The position numbers and the translations under genes were made by a program. The notes under the pieces were generated by a model. That model had not been told where the DNA came from. It did not search any database and saw only the letters and a program-made list of their open reading frames with translations. From Chromobotia macracanthus (lineage: Eukaryota; Chordata; Actinopteri; Cypriniformes; Botiidae), in the NCBI GenBank assembly GCA_036877525.1, contig JAZGTH010000015.1, forward strand, positions 10,240,501-10,304,500: 64,000 nt of DNA, given 5' to 3'. Numbering within the stretch: the stretch's first letter is position 1; each line of letters starts with the position of its first letter. Below are positions 63,093 through 64,000 of this stretch, in pieces.

Positions 63093-63400
63093 GAAACATT
63101 CTCTGAGACCCAGCAGCTCTTCCTCTCTGCCCTCATTACCATGCCCCATTCTCCTTTCATGGGATACCAAAGACTGTATCTAGGGGAATGTCTTTTCTAC
63201 AAACTCCAGAACTTCAAAACCCCCTCTTACCATCAACCTGGTTCTCAACCCTCAAAATATCACCACCATTGTAAAGCCCTTGTCTTTGAAAACCTTGGGA
63301 GAACCACATAAGCCTCAGTTTGAATCTACTTGAACGATGTTCATTTGATCTGACACCTGCTAACTGCTGCAATTAAATAACGTTTCTCGTTGTTTTTTTA
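63093..63400 (+). other. putative 3'UTR of col14a1
   Basis: Follows the proposed stop. Its end is inferred only from a candidate ATTAAA signal near 63372 and a T-rich stretch just after it. Confidence 0.45.
63372..63377 (+). terminator. candidate polyadenylation signal (ATTAAA)
   Basis: ATTAAA about 280 nt after the stop, followed by a GT/T-rich segment (63381-63400) that could serve as the downstream element. No AATAAA is seen closer to the stop. Confidence 0.4.
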
Positions 63401-64000
63401 ACATTACTGTTTTCTTTCTTTTGTTTTGTGACTTGTTTCATGAGTGCTTTTGTTTAAAACTGTCTAAACTAAGGTCTATATAACAGTATCTGAAGCTGCC
63501 TTTCCTAGCATTCCCATTCATCTTAGTGGCAGTTTGGCTGGAGCAGGAGCCCCTTGAAAGTACGATTTGAAATCTGCCATCTTTGCTCATTGGCATTGAG
63601 TTTTACTGGCAGTATTTTATTGAGCCATTCACCTGAGCCATAAATGCCATGTGACTAAACACTTTGAGGCTGCTGGATACAAATAACACTGATTGGCTGA
63701 TTAGCCATATTAAAACATTCACTAGCGACTATCCTGAGCTGTAATGTTGAAGGCTACAGATAGGAAATATAAAAGCCTGTTTCATGCTTTTAAGAGCCCT
63801 CAAGAAATATTTAGTTACTCGTAAACATCTACTATAATATAAGTATTTGCAATTTATATGTTGCTTGCTTAGATTTTGTTACATCGGGATACACGGTTAC
63901 ATTGGAACATTCAATAGCTAAAGATGCATTGTGTAGTCAGATGGTGTAGTTAGAACAGCTACCACTAGGGGACTGTGCCATGCTAACCAGCCGAACCTTC
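63401..64000. other. downstream sequence, nothing recognised
   Basis: AT-rich sequence with no exon, repeat family or neighbouring gene that I can support. The 3'UTR could extend into it. Confidence 0.55.

Overview
This window is vertebrate, almost certainly teleost and probably cypriniform (zebrafish/carp-like). It is AT-rich, with large GT-AG introns, TG/CA microsatellites, tRNA-derived SINEs and short terminal-inverted-repeat DNA elements of types common in cyprinid genomes. The species call is an inference from repeat style, not from a search.

It contains essentially one gene, on the + strand: the collagen XIV alpha-1 chain (col14a1, undulin, a FACIT collagen). The 5' end (signal peptide and first half of the first FN3 domain) lies upstream of base 1. 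I traced 45 coding exons from 875 to a stop at 63090-63092. Their phases join into one frame: 5138 nt plus one base from the missing upstream exon gives 1712 residues and a stop.

Layout: second half of FN3-1 (875-1018); linker exon (1286-1372); a 12.7-kb intron; VWA-1 (14057-15537); FN3-2 to FN3-8 (15659-33027), each made of two exons, with a Thr-rich linker exon between FN3-5 and FN3-6; a Pro/Thr-rich linker (33936-34010); VWA-2 (35091-39773); the TSPN/laminin-G-like region (40382-47772); a Cys-containing hinge leading into COL2 (48952-58546); NC2 (59071 to about 59333); COL1 (about 59334-62018); and a very short NC1 ending in an acidic tail (to 63092). A 3'UTR with a possible ATTAAA signal at 63372 follows. 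The 8x FN3, 2x VWA, TSPN, COL2, COL1 order is that of collagen XIV, not XII (more VWA and FN3 domains) or XX. Whether this is the a or b ohnolog cannot be decided here.

The main points of interest are splice sites: a likely GC-AG intron in VWA-2, a donor buried in a TG microsatellite where only some donor choices keep frame, a TG repeat occupying the acceptor of the first FN3-3 exon, and two in-frame alternative acceptors. Others are an RGDRGD motif in COL2, a 38-bp alternating pyrimidine/purine near-palindrome, a 0.5-kb polypurine block, and several dispersed inverted-repeat element families. I found no second protein-coding gene, no RNA gene and no novel multi-gene system.
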